Shown here: piece after piece, positions 19,944-27,830 of the stretch
Position numbering within the stretch: the first letter of the stretch is position 1
How the letters are laid out: every line of letters starts with the position of its first letter
DNA from: Nitriliruptoraceae bacterium
Lineage (GTDB): Bacteria; Actinomycetota; Nitriliruptoria; Nitriliruptorales; Nitriliruptoraceae
Reading direction: 5' to 3'
Assembly (NCBI GenBank): GCA_003565155.1
Contig: PXDB01000064.1
Span: 1 to 35,507, forward strand
DNA: 35,507 nt
Made by a program: the position numbers and the translations under genes
The notes under the pieces: generated by a model
Database searches by the model: none
Told to the model about the DNA's origin: nothing
What the model saw: only the letters and a program-made list of their open reading frames with translations

Positions 19944-20500
19944 CAGGCGCGGGAGATGTAGCTACCGGTGCGGGTGTCCACCTTCACCTTCTCGCCGGGC
20001 TCGATGAACAGTGGGACCTGGATCTCCTTGCCGGTCTCCAGGGTCGCCGGCTTCGTCGCGGAGGTGGCGGTGTTGCCTGCGAACCCGGGATCGGTCTGGG
20101 TGATCTCGAGCTCCTTGGACGCCGGCAGTTCCACGCCGACGATCCGTCCCTCGTAGAGCTGCACACCGAGCTCATCACCCTCGAGCAGGTAGTCGGCCGC
20201 TTCGCCGATCGCCTCGGCGGGCGCGATGGACTGGTCGTAGGTCTCGGTGTCCATCAGGACGAAATCGCTGCCCTCGCGGTAGAGGAACTGCAGGGTCGTG
20301 CGGGTCACGATGGCCTGCTCCACGTCCTCGCCGGCCCGGAAGGTGCGGTCGACGATCTTGCCCGTCTCCACCTCCTTCAGCTTGGTGCGCACCACCGCGC
20401 CGCCTTTGCCGGGCTTGTGGTGGTTCCAGTCAACGACCTGCTGCAGCTTGCCGTCGAGCAGGAGGGTCATGCCGTTCTTGAGGTTGTTGGTCGAGACCAC
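19943..20500 (-). CDS. efp: Translation elongation factor P
   Basis: EF-P binds between the P and E sites and relieves ribosomes stalled on polyproline stretches, which are frequent in this window's proteins (for example at 306-935). The start is the GTG at 20500, with GGAG 8 bases upstream, giving MVSTNNLKNGM and 185 residues, the normal length; the longer frame upstream is repeat-derived. The tip loop is HHKPGKGGA with Lys32 at the functional position. In actinobacteria this lysine is generally considered unmodified, and no epmA/epmB or ymfI-like gene is nearby. The KOW-like, OB and C-terminal OB domains are all present. Confidence 0.97.
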   Translation of the reverse strand: MVSTNNLKNGMTLLLDGKLQQVVDWNHHKPGKGGAVVRTKLKEVETGKIVDRTFRAGEDVEQAIVTRTTLQFLYREGSDFVLMDTETYDQSIAPAEAIGEAADYLLEGDELGVQLYEGRIVGVELPASKELEITQTDPGFAGNTATSATKPATLETGKEIQVPLFIEPGEKVKVDTRTGSYISRA

Positions 20501-20908
20501 GGTGCAGACTCCGTCTCTGGTGCCGTCGAGGCGTTCGGGCACGCACGGGGTGTTGATGGGAGCGGATCGTTCGGGGCGAGGCAGCGTTGGGGGAAACGGC
20601 AGCTGCTCGGGGGCACGGGGCCACGCGAGGGCACGGGGGGCGTTTCGGGGGCCCGGGGCCACTCGAGGGCACGGGGCCACTCAGGCGCCCGGGGCAACTT
20701 GAGGGCGGTAGGAGCTTCGAGGGCACGGAGGGGAGGTCGGAGGGCAGGGAGACGTTCGGTGCATCGGAGCGATGGCAGCCATCGTGGGTGCACCGCTGGC
20801 GGTGGACGGGACTCGGGGACCCGAGTGCGAAGGGTGGCCTGCAGTTGGGCTTCGGTCACCTCGCCGATGGGACGCTCTCGCGCACCGGCGACGCGTGGTG
20901 GCCCGGCG
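20501..20908. other. pepP-efp gap with degenerate G-rich repeats
   Basis: These 408 bases hold no gene I can support. From about 20608 to 20758 runs a degenerate array of roughly eight units, 17-20 bp long, around the core GAGGGCACGGGGCCACTC. A minus-strand frame stays open across it (an Arg-Ala-Pro-Glu-Trp-Pro type repeat) but matches nothing known. As this is the efp 5' region it should include an efp promoter unless pepP reads through; none is evident. Confidence 0.55.
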
Positions 20909-22012
20909 TCACAGGACGAGCAGTTCACGGGGGGTATCGGTCAGTTCCTGGGCGGGCGCCTCCGCGGTGACCACCAGGGTGTCCTCGATGCGGACGCCGC
21001 CGCGACCGGGGAGGTAGATGCCGGGCTCGACGGTCAGCGCCATACCGGGGCGGAGGGTAGCAGCGGAGCCTTGGCCGACCGAGGGGGACTCGTGGATCTG
21101 CAGCCCGACGCCGTGGCCGGTGCCGTGAACGAAGGCGTCGGCGTAGCCGGCTTCCTCGATGACCCGTCGGGCGGCGGCATCGACCTCGCCCCCGCTCGCC
21201 TCAGGGACGACGGCGGCGCGGCCGACCTCCTGTGCACGCCGGACCGTCTCGTGCACCTCTGCCAGCTCCGTGTCGAGGTGGCCGATGGCGACGGTCCGGG
21301 TGTGATCGGCGTGGTAGCCATCCACCTCGGCGCCGCAGTCGATGGTGAGCAGGTCGCCGTGCGCGAGCTGCCGGGCGGTCGGTTCGTGGTGTGGGATGGC
21401 CGCGTTGGGGCCGCTGGCGACGATCGACGGGAACGCCACCCCATCCGCGCCCGCGTCGATGAAGGCCCGCTCCAGCCGCAAGGCGAGTTCCGCCTCGGTG
21501 CGGCCGACCGCGACCACCTCGCTGAACAGCCACGCGAGGGTGTCCTGGGTGATGCGGCACGCGACGGCGAGACGGGCGAGCTCCGCTGTGTCCTTGGTCA
21601 GGCGGAGCGACTCCACGATCCCGTCGGCGTCCTTGACGGTGACACCGGCGTCGCGGGCGCTCTCGGTGAGCTTCATGCCCTGGCGCCAGCTGAGGTGGCT
21701 GGCCTCCACGAGCAGCGCAGCGCCGGGAGCGAGAGCCAGCGTCGCCCCGAGGGGATCCCGGTCCAGGATCCGATCCAGATCGGGACAGGAGGCGGCGGCA
21801 CGTTCGTCATAGCGGGGGTCGGTGATCAGCCGGTCAACGCTCGCCTCCGCACCCAGGAGGAGTTGGCCGTTGGAGCCGGTGAAGCCGGTCAGGTAGCGGA
21901 CGTTGACGGGGTCGGTGACCAGCAGGTGGCTCGCTGACATGTCCCCCAGGCGCTGCCGTGCACGATCGCGTCGACCGGCGTGATCGTGCGGCGGGAGGTC
22001 GGTTGCAGACAC
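20909..22012 (-). CDS. pepP: Xaa-Pro aminopeptidase / proline dipeptidase family (M24B)
   Basis: This is a pita-bread metallopeptidase that cleaves Xaa-Pro bonds in peptides. All five metal ligands are present: Asp225 and Asp236 (TIDCGAEVDGYHADHT), His300 (HGTGHGVG), Glu329 (TVEPGIYLPG) and Glu343 (RIEDT). A creatinase-type N-terminal domain (about 26-130, TDPVNVRYLTGFTGSNG) precedes it. The GTG start at 22012 has GAGGTGA upstream; 367 residues is typical. Family members next to efp are variously named PepP or PepQ; sequence alone does not separate aminopeptidase from dipeptidase. Adjacency of a proline peptidase to efp is a common arrangement. Confidence 0.9.
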   Translation of the reverse strand: MSATDLPPHDHAGRRDRARQRLGDMSASHLLVTDPVNVRYLTGFTGSNGQLLLGAEASVDRLITDPRYDERAAASCPDLDRILDRDPLGATLALAPGAALLVEASHLSWRQGMKLTESARDAGVTVKDADGIVESLRLTKDTAELARLAVACRITQDTLAWLFSEVVAVGRTEAELALRLERAFIDAGADGVAFPSIVASGPNAAIPHHEPTARQLAHGDLLTIDCGAEVDGYHADHTRTVAIGHLDTELAEVHETVRRAQEVGRAAVVPEASGGEVDAAARRVIEEAGYADAFVHGTGHGVGLQIHESPSVGQGSAATLRPGMALTVEPGIYLPGRGGVRIEDTLVVTAEAPAQELTDTPRELLVL

Positions 22013-22123
22013 CTTGGCTCACCTCGGGGTCGGGGATCGGGGAGGTGGTAGCTGGGCGGTGGGGCGGCCGCGAGCGACGGCGATCGCCTATCCACGGAGC
22101 AGCCTGACAACGGCGGCATCGGC

Positions 22124-22570
22124 TCAGCCGCGCCGGTCCAGCAACGCACAGGCTGCCCTGACCGCGAGCGCGTAGCCGTCGATGCCGAAGCCGACGATCG
22201 ACCCGTGGCATACCGGCGCCAGAACGCTGGTCGCCCGGAAGGCCTCACGCGCGTGGATGTTGGACAGGTGGACCTCGACCTTCGGGCACTGGAGGAGCTC
22301 CAGCGCATCGCGCAGGGCGTAGCTGGTGTGGGTCCAGGCACCGGCGTTGATGAGGATGGCATCGGTCCCGTCGGCGCGTGCCGCGTGGAGCCGTTCGAGC
22401 AGGACACCCTCGTGCTCGGTCTGCAGATGCTCGAGGTGGGCGTTGTTCGCAGCTGCCTCCTGGCGCGCTGTCCCGACCACCTCCTCCAGGCTGTCAGGCC
22501 CGTACTGCGCGGGATCGCGAGACCCGAGCTGTGACAGGTTGGGGCCGTGCAACAGCAGCAACGTACGCAT
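22124..22570 (-). CDS. aroQ: 3-dehydroquinate dehydratase, type II (AroQ)
   Basis: AroQ dehydrates 3-dehydroquinate to 3-dehydroshikimate, the third shikimate step. The 148-residue product from the ATG at 22570 (GGGAGA upstream) has the type II hallmarks: LHGPNLSQLGSRDPAQYG with Arg18 and the catalytic Tyr23, INAGAWTHTSYALRDAL with Asn75 and His81, and EVHLSNIHAREAFR with catalytic His101. The 15 extra codons upstream in the open frame are unlikely to be used. It is cut off from aroB by the DUF222/HNH gene, so it may need its own promoter; a TATCGT hexamer about 70 bases upstream is a weak -10 candidate. Confidence 0.96.
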   Translation of the reverse strand: MRTLLLLHGPNLSQLGSRDPAQYGPDSLEEVVGTARQEAAANNAHLEHLQTEHEGVLLERLHAARADGTDAILINAGAWTHTSYALRDALELLQCPKVEVHLSNIHAREAFRATSVLAPVCHGSIVGFGIDGYALAVRAACALLDRRG

Positions 22571-22784
22571 GTGCGTCTCCCTCACCGGGGTTGCGCGTGG
22601 ACGCAGCGGCGTCACTGCACAACCAGACCACTGTCACGATAGGACATGAGCAGCCGCCGCCGTGCCGCCCCCCGAGCTGGGTCGCAGCCAACCCGGGACC
22701 ACGCATCACGCCGGACCGTCGGCCGGCGGACCCACCGTCCCGGGCAGCGTCCGGGCACGCGAACCCGGTCGCCCCGCGACCCGC

Positions 22785-24632
22785 CTACGGCGGGGCTCGG
22801 CCCGTGGGATCCGGATCGGAGGCCGGCACCAGCTGCGCAAGCTGCAGTTGACCAGAGCCGACGTGGCCGCCGACGGCACGACCCGATACCGGTGTGCCGG
22901 GTCCGAAAGGGCTCGCAGCGGCAGACCGGCCCGCGGCACCGGGCTCCAGAGCACTCGTCGAGGAAGGGCTCTTCCCGGCTCCGTGCTCCAGCGCGCTGGC
23001 AGCGCGGGACCCGCCAGCGGTACCGGGCGCAACCCCGATCGCCGCTGCCCCATCCTCGTCGTCTCCGAGCGTGGCCGCGAGGTCACCGACGGACGCCGCC
23101 GCCGACTGCCCTGCGGCCGCGGCGTGCGGCCTGGTTACCGGCAAGCCCGTGGGCAGCGTCACCAGCTGGTGACCACCCGGAGCGGTGAAGACCGCCCGAC
23201 CGGTCCGGGCGTCGAACTCGAGCCCCCAGCCGCCCTCGTGCACGAGGTGGTGGTGGTAGCTGCACAGCAGGATGCCGTTGCGCACCGCGGTGTCGCCGCC
23301 CTTGGACCACCACCGCACGTGGTGCGCGTGGCAGCTGGTCGCCGGCCGGTCGCACCCCGGGCCGCGACACCCGCCGTCCCTGATGTGGAGCGCCCGACGC
23401 TGCCCTACGGTCCACTTCTCCCGCAGCCTGCCGAGATCTAGCACCTCGCTCCTGCCATCCGTCAGCACACGTCGCATCTGCGCATCACACAGCAGCCGCT
23501 CGATCAGCACAGGCGATAGCGGGCCACCGCGCTCCGTGCGTGCGACCCCTTGCCCCGCCTCGTCCAGGACGTCGTGGGGCACCACGATGTGGAGCTGCGG
23601 GCGGGCTCCGCCCTGCGATACCGCCGACCCGCCGTCCATGGCACTGCTGATGACGGCCGCCAGCGCGTCAGCGGTGCGCTGCTCGTAGGAGCGCTGCTGC
23701 GGCAGGGGCACATCTGGACCGTCCTTGGTGCGGTGCGCATCGAGGGCGACGGCGAGCATCTCGCCGAACTCGCCCGTCAGTTGCGCGTGCAGGTTCCACA
23801 TGCCGTCGTCGCGGCGAGAGAGACGGGCGCTGCGCCGGCTGTGCGCCAGGCGTTCGTCACGCACGAGGCGTTCCCGATCGGCCCGCTGCTCCTCCACCCG
23901 GATCCGACGTCGAAGCCCGTCGGTGTCGCTGGAACGCGCGATGTCGAGCAGCTGCTCCTCCGTGGCCTTCGGGTCGCCCAGGGCACCGCGGCGTGCCGCG
24001 TGGCCGATGGCCGCGGCCTGATCCGGTCCGAGTTCCCCGGCCGCAAGGGCCGCCGCCGTGCCCGGAAGTCGTTCAAGATCCTTGGCGAGCTTGTCCTGCT
24101 TCGCAGCATCGGAGCCGCTCAGTCCGAGTCGCTCCTTCAGGTAGCTGGGCGCACCCGAGTGACCGCCCTCCTCCGGGGCACGCGACAGCTGTGCACACCG
24201 GACCAGCTTGGAGCGAACGGTGGCCACAGCTCCCTGGACGCCTCGGAAGGCCGCGAACAACGCGTCCACCTCAGCGGCCGGCAGACGCTCGGGCACCTGC
24301 TCGCCGAGTGCGAGCAGGTCGGAGTGCAGGCGTGCCAGCTCGGCAGCGAGCATCGTGATGACGGGGGCGTCAGCTTCAGGTCCGGCATCACCGGCTGGTC
24401 CGGCATCACCGGCTGATCCGGCATCACCGTCAGGTCCGGCATCACCGGCTGGTCCGCCGCCATCAACGGGATCACCAACACCGACACGGCCGGCACAGCT
24501 GGCACCACCGTCACCATCAGGGGCGGGCTCGTACCCGCCACGCAACTCGCGCGCGACGACACCGAGGTGCCGGGAACCAGCAACCCAGGTGGGGCGGGAC
24601 GGTCGCGTACGGACCGCAGCGGTAGCGAACAT
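22785..24632 (-). CDS. DUF222 / HNH endonuclease-domain protein (13E12-like)
   Basis: The protein has a DUF222-type helical region (about 90-400) and then a zinc-finger HNH nuclease motif at about 420-470: CRGPGCDRPATSCHAHHV followed by LCSYHHHLVHEGGWGL, with the metal-binding Cys pairs and His residues intact. Many actinobacteria carry multiple copies of this family (REP13E12-like); their substrate is not established. The start is uncertain. I use ATG 24632 (615 residues), which lacks a Shine-Dalgarno but has TACAGT 7 bases upstream, consistent with a leaderless mRNA; a GTG 10 codons earlier is possible. The head has an 18-bp in-frame repeat (GDAGPA type) and the last 130 residues are Ala/Gly/Ser-rich and low-complexity. 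It splits aroB from aroQ. Confidence 0.88.
   Translation of the reverse strand: MFATAAVRTRPSRPTWVAGSRHLGVVARELRGGYEPAPDGDGGASCAGRVGVGDPVDGGGPAGDAGPDGDAGSAGDAGPAGDAGPEADAPVITMLAAELARLHSDLLALGEQVPERLPAAEVDALFAAFRGVQGAVATVRSKLVRCAQLSRAPEEGGHSGAPSYLKERLGLSGSDAAKQDKLAKDLERLPGTAAALAAGELGPDQAAAIGHAARRGALGDPKATEEQLLDIARSSDTDGLRRRIRVEEQRADRERLVRDERLAHSRRSARLSRRDDGMWNLHAQLTGEFGEMLAVALDAHRTKDGPDVPLPQQRSYEQRTADALAAVISSAMDGGSAVSQGGARPQLHIVVPHDVLDEAGQGVARTERGGPLSPVLIERLLCDAQMRRVLTDGRSEVLDLGRLREKWTVGQRRALHIRDGGCRGPGCDRPATSCHAHHVRWWSKGGDTAVRNGILLCSYHHHLVHEGGWGLEFDARTGRAVFTAPGGHQLVTLPTGLPVTRPHAAAAGQSAAASVGDLAATLGDDEDGAAAIGVAPGTAGGSRAASALEHGAGKSPSSTSALEPGAAGRSAAASPFGPGTPVSGRAVGGHVGSGQLQLAQLVPASDPDPTGRAPP
24381..24452 (-). 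repeat. 18-bp in-frame tandem repeat in the HNH gene
   Basis: Four copies of an 18-bp unit (+ strand TCCGGCATCACCGGCTGG with few changes) lie at 24381-24452, followed by a diverged fifth. They encode a six-residue Gly-Asp-Ala-Gly-Pro/Ser-Ala type unit in the disordered head. Confidence 0.9.
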
Positions 24633-24764
24633 GTGTACGACTGTAGCGGGCACGTGCGACACGCCCCGTCGTCGTCCACAGGTACCGGGCCAACCGCGCG
24701 CCAAGGGCCCTCTGCCACGAGCAGGCAGGAGGCCGGCAGGGTGACGACCCACCACAACCCCGGC

Positions 24765-26000
24765 TCAGTCGTCGGACACCTCGTCGAGCACCCCGTCCAC
24801 GACCACCCGCGGCGGGGTGCGCAGCACCGGCCTTCCGACGTCCTCCAGCAGCACGAACCGTACGGCGCCGCCCGCAGCCTTCTTGTCCCGCGCCATGGCC
24901 TGCCACACCGAACCGCGGTCGAGGCGCGGCGCCCGCACGGGGAGGCCGAGCGCCTGCAGCAGCACCTCACCCCGGCTTGCCACGGCGGCGTCGGTGACGC
25001 CGAGCGCGACGCCGATACGCAGGGCGACGACGGTGCCGATCGCGACCGCCTCACCGTGGAGGACTCGGTCGTATCCGGTGAGCGATTCGACGGCGTGCCC
25101 GAAGGTGTGACCGAGGTTGAGGAAGGCGCGCTCACCGGCCTCGCGCTCATCCCCGGTGACCACGGCAGCCTTGACGGCCACCGAGCGCTCGACCAGCTCA
25201 CGCAGCAGTGGGTCGGCAACCGCACGGGCGCGCGCACCACCCACCCCGTCCGCCGCCGACCGGCGCGCACCACCCACCCCGTCCGCCGCCGACCGGCGCG
25301 CACCACCCACCCCGTCCGCCGCTGACCCGCGCGCCTGGCGACCCGCGCCATCAACCAGCGCGGCCTCCAGCAGCGACAACACCTCGGGATCACGGAGCAA
25401 CCCGTACTTGACGATCTCCCCGAACCCCTCGCGTCGGATGCGTTCCGGCAGGGTGGCCAGCACGTCGACATCGCACACCACCGTGCGGGGCTGGTGGAAC
25501 GCACCGACCAGGTTCTTGCCCTCGGGCAGGTTGATGCCCGTCTTGCCACCGATCGCCGCGTCGACCTGGGCGAGCAGGGTGGTCGGAACCTGGACAACGT
25601 CGATGCCGCGCGCGTAGGTCGCGGCGACGAAGCCGGCCAGGTCGCCAACGACGCCACCACCGACGGCAACCACCACGTCGCCACGCCCCAGTGGCACGCG
25701 GGCGCACGCCTGCCACAGCTCCGAGAGCACCTCGACGGACTTCGCCACCTCGCCGTCGGGTACGACCCGGCGCACCGTGTCGATGCCGAGCATCGACAGC
25801 GCGCCCTCGACCGGCGCGACGTGGCCGGCATCCACGACCGGCTCCTGGGTGATCACCAGCGCCCGGTCCGGCGGGGAGCCGTCAGCCCCGCGCAGCACCC
25901 CGTCGAACAGCTCGGGCAGCAGCCGCGCCAGACCGTCGCCGATGACCACGGGGTAGCTGCGGCCGGGGACCGCCACCTCGATGGTGGTGGGCAGGCTCAT
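24765..26000 (-). CDS. aroB: 3-dehydroquinate synthase AroB with an internal 11-residue repeat
   Basis: AroB converts DAHP to 3-dehydroquinate, using NAD+ and a divalent metal. The NAD-binding GGGVVGDLAGFVAATYARG, substrate loop PTTLLAQVDAAIGGKTGIN, and metal motifs GFGEIVKYGLL (Glu195), NLGHTFGHAVE and LHGEAVAIG are intact. At 411 residues it is longer than the usual 350-370. The excess includes three perfect or near-perfect copies of RSAADGVGGAR at about 225-257, between the Glu ligand and the His ligands, right after LLEAALVDGAG. The reading frame is kept and downstream motifs follow at once, so the enzyme is likely active with a surface loop. The ATG overlaps the aroK stop (ATGA). Confidence 0.96.
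   Translation of the reverse strand: MSLPTTIEVAVPGRSYPVVIGDGLARLLPELFDGVLRGADGSPPDRALVITQEPVVDAGHVAPVEGALSMLGIDTVRRVVPDGEVAKSVEVLSELWQACARVPLGRGDVVVAVGGGVVGDLAGFVAATYARGIDVVQVPTTLLAQVDAAIGGKTGINLPEGKNLVGAFHQPRTVVCDVDVLATLPERIRREGFGEIVKYGLLRDPEVLSLLEAALVDGAGRQARGSAADGVGGARRSAADGVGGARRSAADGVGGARARAVADPLLRELVERSVAVKAAVVTGDEREAGERAFLNLGHTFGHAVESLTGYDRVLHGEAVAIGTVVALRIGVALGVTDAAVASRGEVLLQALGLPVRAPRLDRGSVWQAMARDKKAAGGAVRFVLLEDVGRPVLRTPPRVVVDGVLDEVSDD
25231..25329 (-). repeat. 33-bp tandem repeat, three copies, inside aroB
   Basis: Copies lie at 25231-25263, 25264-25296 and 25297-25329. The unit on the + strand begins CGCGCACCACCCACCCCGTC. Copies one and two are identical; the third differs near its end. 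Eleven codons per unit. Confidence 0.95.
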
Positions 26001-26551
26001 GTCATCGCCTGCTCGTGCTCGGAAGGGGTGAGGACATCGCCGGTGGTCATCGCCCAGGCGAGCACCTCCTCGACGATCTCCGCCGGTCCCTGCGCCGCGT
26101 CGACGGTCACGTCGGCGACCTCGAGGTAGCGCTCATGCCGGGCGGCCAGCGTCTCCGTCACCCGGTCGGTCAGGACGCCGCCGGCCAGCAGCGGGCGGTC
26201 GGTGTCGCCGGTGAGGCGGTCGACCAGCACCTCGGCGGGGGCATCGAGGTGGATGATGACCCCGGTGAGCAGCAGCGACGCGACGTTGTCGTCCCGCAGC
26301 ACCGCTCCCCCACCGAGCGCGATCACGAGGTCGTGGAAGGTCGCGAGCTCCTCGATGACCTGCCGCTCGAGGTCGCGGAAGCCGGCCTCGCCGTGCTGCT
26401 CGAACAGCTCCGGGATCGACCGGCCCGTCCAGCGACGCAGCTCCTCGTCAGTATCGGCGACCCGCCGGCCGAGCCGTGCACCGAGCGCCGTGGCCACGGT
26501 GGTCTTGCCGGCACCCATCATCCCCGACAGGCAGAGGTTGCGGCTCATCAT
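25997..26551 (-). CDS. aroK: Shikimate kinase AroK
   Basis: AroK phosphorylates the 3-hydroxyl of shikimate with ATP. The Walker A motif GMMGAGKTT, the shikimate-binding DTDEELRRWTGRSIPELFEQHGEAGFRDLE and VIALGGGAVL, and the lid arginine in TDRPLL are visible. Two adjacent ATG codons (26551, 26548) are possible starts; either gives about 184 residues, with a tail slightly longer than average. The gap to aroC upstream is only 30 bases and the stop overlaps the aroB ATG, so aroC-aroK-aroB form one unit. Confidence 0.96.
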   Translation of the reverse strand: MMSRNLCLSGMMGAGKTTVATALGARLGRRVADTDEELRRWTGRSIPELFEQHGEAGFRDLERQVIEELATFHDLVIALGGGAVLRDDNVASLLLTGVIIHLDAPAEVLVDRLTGDTDRPLLAGGVLTDRVTETLAARHERYLEVADVTVDAAQGPAEIVEEVLAWAMTTGDVLTPSEHEQAMT

Positions 26552-26581
26552 GGGGTCAGTACCACCGTCATCACCGACCGC

Positions 26582-27769
26582 TCACCGTCCGGCGACATCG
26601 TCGAGGTAGCCGGCGAGGTTGCGGCGCACCTCCGCGACGGTGTCACCACCGGTCTTCTCCAGCAGCGCATCGGCGAGCTCGAAGGCGACCACGGACTCGA
26701 GCACGACACCGGCGCGCGGCACCGCACAGGCGTCGGAGCGCTGGGTTATTGCGACGGCAGGCTCGTGGCTGGCCATGTCGACGGTGGCCAGCGGCCGTGG
26801 TAGCGAGGAGATCGGCTTCATCGCCACCCGCAGCCGGAGGGGCTGGCCGGTGGACATGCCGGCTTCCACTCCCCCGGCGCGGTCGGTGCGGCGCTGGTAG
26901 CGGCCGTCGAGGTGGTCGATCTCGTCGTGGGCGCGGCTGCCCGGGCGGGCGGCGAGGTCGAACCCGTCGCCGAACTCCACGCCCTTCATCGCCTGGACGG
27001 ACAGGCACGCCGCGGCGAGTCGTGCGTCGAGCTTGCGGTCGTAGTGCACGTGGCTCCCGAGCCCGGGGGGCAGCCCGTAGGCGAGGAGCTCCACGACCCC
27101 ACCGAGGGTGTCGTTCGCCGCCTTCGCGGCGTCGATGGCGGCCACCATCCGGTCGGCGGTCGTGGGTTCGAAGCAGCGCACCTCCGAAGCATCGACCGCA
27201 TCGAGGTGGTCCGGCCCGGGCCGGGCTGCACCGTCGGGCACCGCGACATCGCCGATACGCACCACGTGGGACACGACCGTGACCCCCGCCTCCGCGAGGA
27301 GCAGCTTGGCCAGGGTCCCGGCGACCACCCGCGCAGCGGTCTCCCGGGCGGAGGCCCGCTCCAGCGCGTCACGCACGTCCTCGTAGCCGTACTTCAGCGC
27401 CGCGGTGAGATCGGCGTGCCCGGGCCGAGGCCGGGTGAGCTGCTCGCCACGTCCGGTCGCGCGGATCTCGTCCAGGTCGTCGCGCGGCTCCGGGTCCATG
27501 GCGTCGACCCACTTCGGCCACTCGGTGTTGCGGATCACCACGCTCACCGGCGAGCCGAGGCTCACGCCGTGCCGCACACCGGCCAGCACCTCGAGGTCAT
27601 CCACCTCGAAGGACATGCGAGGGGACCGGCCGTGCCCCAGGCGGCGCCGCGCCAGCTCTTCACCCAACAGCTTCGTCGACACGTGCAGCCCCGCCGGCAG
27701 CCCCTCGACGGTCGCCACCAGGGCCGGGCCGTGGGACTCACCGGCCGTGAGCAGACGCAGTCGGGACAC
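26582..27769 (-). CDS. aroC: Chorismate synthase AroC
   Basis: AroC turns EPSP into chorismate with reduced FMN, the last shikimate step. The start is the GTG at 27769, giving MSRLRLLTAGESHGPAL and 395 residues, the usual length; the 106 extra codons upstream cover the pilin gene and are discarded. Signatures include GESHG, RRLGHGRSPRM, RPGHADLTAALKYG, SARETAARV, EAGMSTGQPLRLRVAMKPI and RSDACAVPRAG. It lies 61 bases after the pilX-like stop on the same strand. A TAGCCT hexamer in that gap could be a -10, without a clear -35, so it is open whether the aro genes belong to the pil transcript. Confidence 0.97.
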   Translation of the reverse strand: MSRLRLLTAGESHGPALVATVEGLPAGLHVSTKLLGEELARRRLGHGRSPRMSFEVDDLEVLAGVRHGVSLGSPVSVVIRNTEWPKWVDAMDPEPRDDLDEIRATGRGEQLTRPRPGHADLTAALKYGYEDVRDALERASARETAARVVAGTLAKLLLAEAGVTVVSHVVRIGDVAVPDGAARPGPDHLDAVDASEVRCFEPTTADRMVAAIDAAKAANDTLGGVVELLAYGLPPGLGSHVHYDRKLDARLAAACLSVQAMKGVEFGDGFDLAARPGSRAHDEIDHLDGRYQRRTDRAGGVEAGMSTGQPLRLRVAMKPISSLPRPLATVDMASHEPAVAITQRSDACAVPRAGVVLESVVAFELADALLEKTGGDTVAEVRRNLAGYLDDVAGR

Positions 27770-27830
27770 GGTCAGCCTCGGGTGCGCGGGTCGGGAGCGT
27801 GAGGCTACCGGCCGGCGGCACGGGCAGGAC

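Noticed and set aside
20467..20928. 153-codon minus-strand frame in the pepP-efp gap
   Set aside because: It consists largely of translated repeats, overlaps both neighbours in another frame, and has no family signature.
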